From Burkholderia paludis (GTDB lineage: Bacteria; Pseudomonadota; Gammaproteobacteria; Burkholderiales; Burkholderiaceae): a DNA stretch of 64,000 nt. The stretch lies in NCBI RefSeq assembly GCF_000732615.1, contig NZ_JPGL01000029.1, positions 46,728-110,727 of the forward strand. Reading direction: 5' to 3'. How positions within the stretch are numbered: position 1 is the first letter of the stretch; every line of letters begins with the position of its first letter. This document shows positions 63,169 through 64,000 of the stretch, piece after piece. The position numbers and the translations under genes were made by a program. Under the pieces are notes generated by a model that made no database searches, was not told the origin of the DNA, and worked only from the letters and a program-made list of their open reading frames with translations.

Positions 63169-63477
63169 GTCCGACTCCTTGTGACGCTCGATGGGGTTGC
63201 CGGCGCGCAGCCATTCGGCCGGTTGCGCCGGAAAACAGGCAAATGCGATCGCAAGCAGATGGCAATGGATTGTGCAGACGGTGGCAGCAACATCATGAGC
63301 GCCCTCCAGCAACAAGACCGTGCGATCTCTCGACGCCTGCTCATCCGCACCGAACGGAACGTACCCGTTCCGCGCCTCGGGCAACCCGGTAAAAGCGGCT
63401 TCTCCGAACGTGCTGCGGCCATCACTCCGCTTGCGGAAGAGGCGCGGCACCCGCGACGACCGCGAGTGCCTGCACGC
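63169..63477. other. Intergenic region, no gene recognised
   Basis: About 310 bp between the MFS start and the stop of the truncated hydrolase, both transcribed leftward. No frame with a ribosome-binding site or known domain is supported. Confidence 0.4.
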
Positions 63478-63999
63478 TCAGCTTTGCAGAAAGTCGAGCA
63501 CCATGCGATTGAATGCGTCCGCATGCTCCCACTGCGCCCAGTGCCCGCATCGCCCGAATACATGCAGTTGGGCATTCGGCATGCCCCACACGAGACGCAA
63601 CCCCACATCCATCGGCACGAAACGATCGTCCCGCCCCCAGATCACGAGCGCGGGCGACTTGATCTCGTTCAACCGGTGACCATAGTCCGGAAACTGCTTC
63701 GGATTGGCCGCCAGACTTTTCACGAAGTTCTCGAGATGATCGCGCCGCGCAAGCATGTTATCGAGCCGCGTCTGCATCAGCTCTTCCGTCATCGTTCTCG
63801 CGTCGTAGACGAAGACGTTGAGCATTTTCTGAAGGTTCTCTAGCGTCGGCTCGCGATACAGTCCCTGCAGCAGCTTGATGCCTTCGGTCGGCATCGGCAC
63901 GAACTGGCTCGGCCCACCCGTGCCCCGGATGAGCTGCGTCAATCGTCCATCCCAGCGTGGGCCCACGATCCGGAATGGCAAGCAATCGCGGGACGCCAT
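63478..63999 (-). pseudogene. 5'-truncated meta-cleavage hydrolase, chimeric N-terminus
   Basis: From [19 protein letters not shown] onward (about 148 residues) this is the C-terminal half of a BphD/MhpC-like hydrolase with [13 protein letters not shown] and [18 protein letters not shown] Asp and His. The catalytic Ser half is missing. The DNA that should encode it is replaced by the 74-bp repeat, which is read in frame as an unrelated N-terminus ([20 protein letters not shown]). The frame reaches the window edge at 63999. Almost certainly not a working hydrolase. Confidence 0.75.
63924..63997 (+). repeat. 74-bp direct repeat, copy 2
   Basis: Exact copy of 60537-60610. Its left edge (63924) is the fusion point with the truncated hydrolase, consistent with a recombination or insertion breakpoint. 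The window stops three bases after it, so any longer repeat to the right is unseen. Confidence 0.9.
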
Positions 64000-64000
64000 C

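Noticed and set aside
1..64000. CRISPR arrays, tRNA or rRNA genes, intact insertion sequences
   Set aside because: No regularly spaced repeats, cloverleaf sequences or complete transposase genes were seen; the 74-bp repeat occurs only twice.

Overview
The window is high-GC, densely coded DNA of the type found in Burkholderia (Burkholderia cepacia complex or a close relative), probably from a secondary replicon. This is inferred from codon bias, from the family mix (OprB porin, many LysR, TetR and GNAT genes, DUF4087, DUF4142, DUF4261) and from the absence of rRNA, tRNA and core ribosomal genes. I found no tRNA, rRNA, CRISPR array or intact insertion sequence.

1-12 kb: the end of a LuxR-type regulator; an atypical Nramp-family transporter preceded by two tiny unannotated ORFs; a 20-codon leader ORF, a small membrane protein and an OprB-type porin; a periplasmic trehalase; a TetR regulator divergent from a darcynin-like gene with a probable 3' frameshift; a DHA2-type MFS exporter; a probable minus-strand small RNA terminator; and a YcaQ/AlkX-type protein. 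12-17 kb: pta, ackA and a PHA-synthase-like hydrolase on the minus strand, divergent from an isolated ATP synthase gamma-epsilon gene pair with no other ATPase subunits.

17-33 kb: housekeeping and accessory genes. These include a substrate-binding protein overlapping a HAD hydrolase gene, a LysR/lysA divergent pair, a YafY-type regulator with a VOC protein, an EamA exporter divergent from a MocR regulator, and a two-gene NAD salvage operon (NadV-type nicotinamide phosphoribosyltransferase plus NadM-Nudix) with a recognisable promoter. 33-41 kb: a compact divergent module combining S-adenosylmethionine decarboxylase, a 49-aa Gly/Ser-rich peptide, a two-domain DUF4178 protein, an SPFH/SHOCT protein, a DUF350 membrane protein, a membrane-anchored spermidine-synthase-like enzyme and an FAD oxidoreductase. 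It looks like a membrane-linked polyamine or envelope-stress system. 41-50 kb: an amidase, an LprI-like protein, unknown proteins, a LysR/FAD-monooxygenase pair, and a gamma-glutamyl-putrescine catabolic operon (puuB-puuR-puuA).

50-64 kb: a catabolic island whose intergenic DNA is visibly less GC-rich. A TetR regulator diverges from an operon encoding hydrolase, type I extradiol dioxygenase, MhpA-like monooxygenase, hydratase, acetaldehyde dehydrogenase, aldolase, an ACMSD-like amidohydrolase/decarboxylase and an OmpW-like porin. Together these would degrade a phenolic acid by meta cleavage to pyruvate and acetyl-CoA. A second amidohydrolase, an MFS transporter and a 5'-truncated hydrolase follow. 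This last block is bracketed by an exact 74-bp direct repeat, and the distal repeat copy forms a chimeric start for the truncated hydrolase at the window edge.
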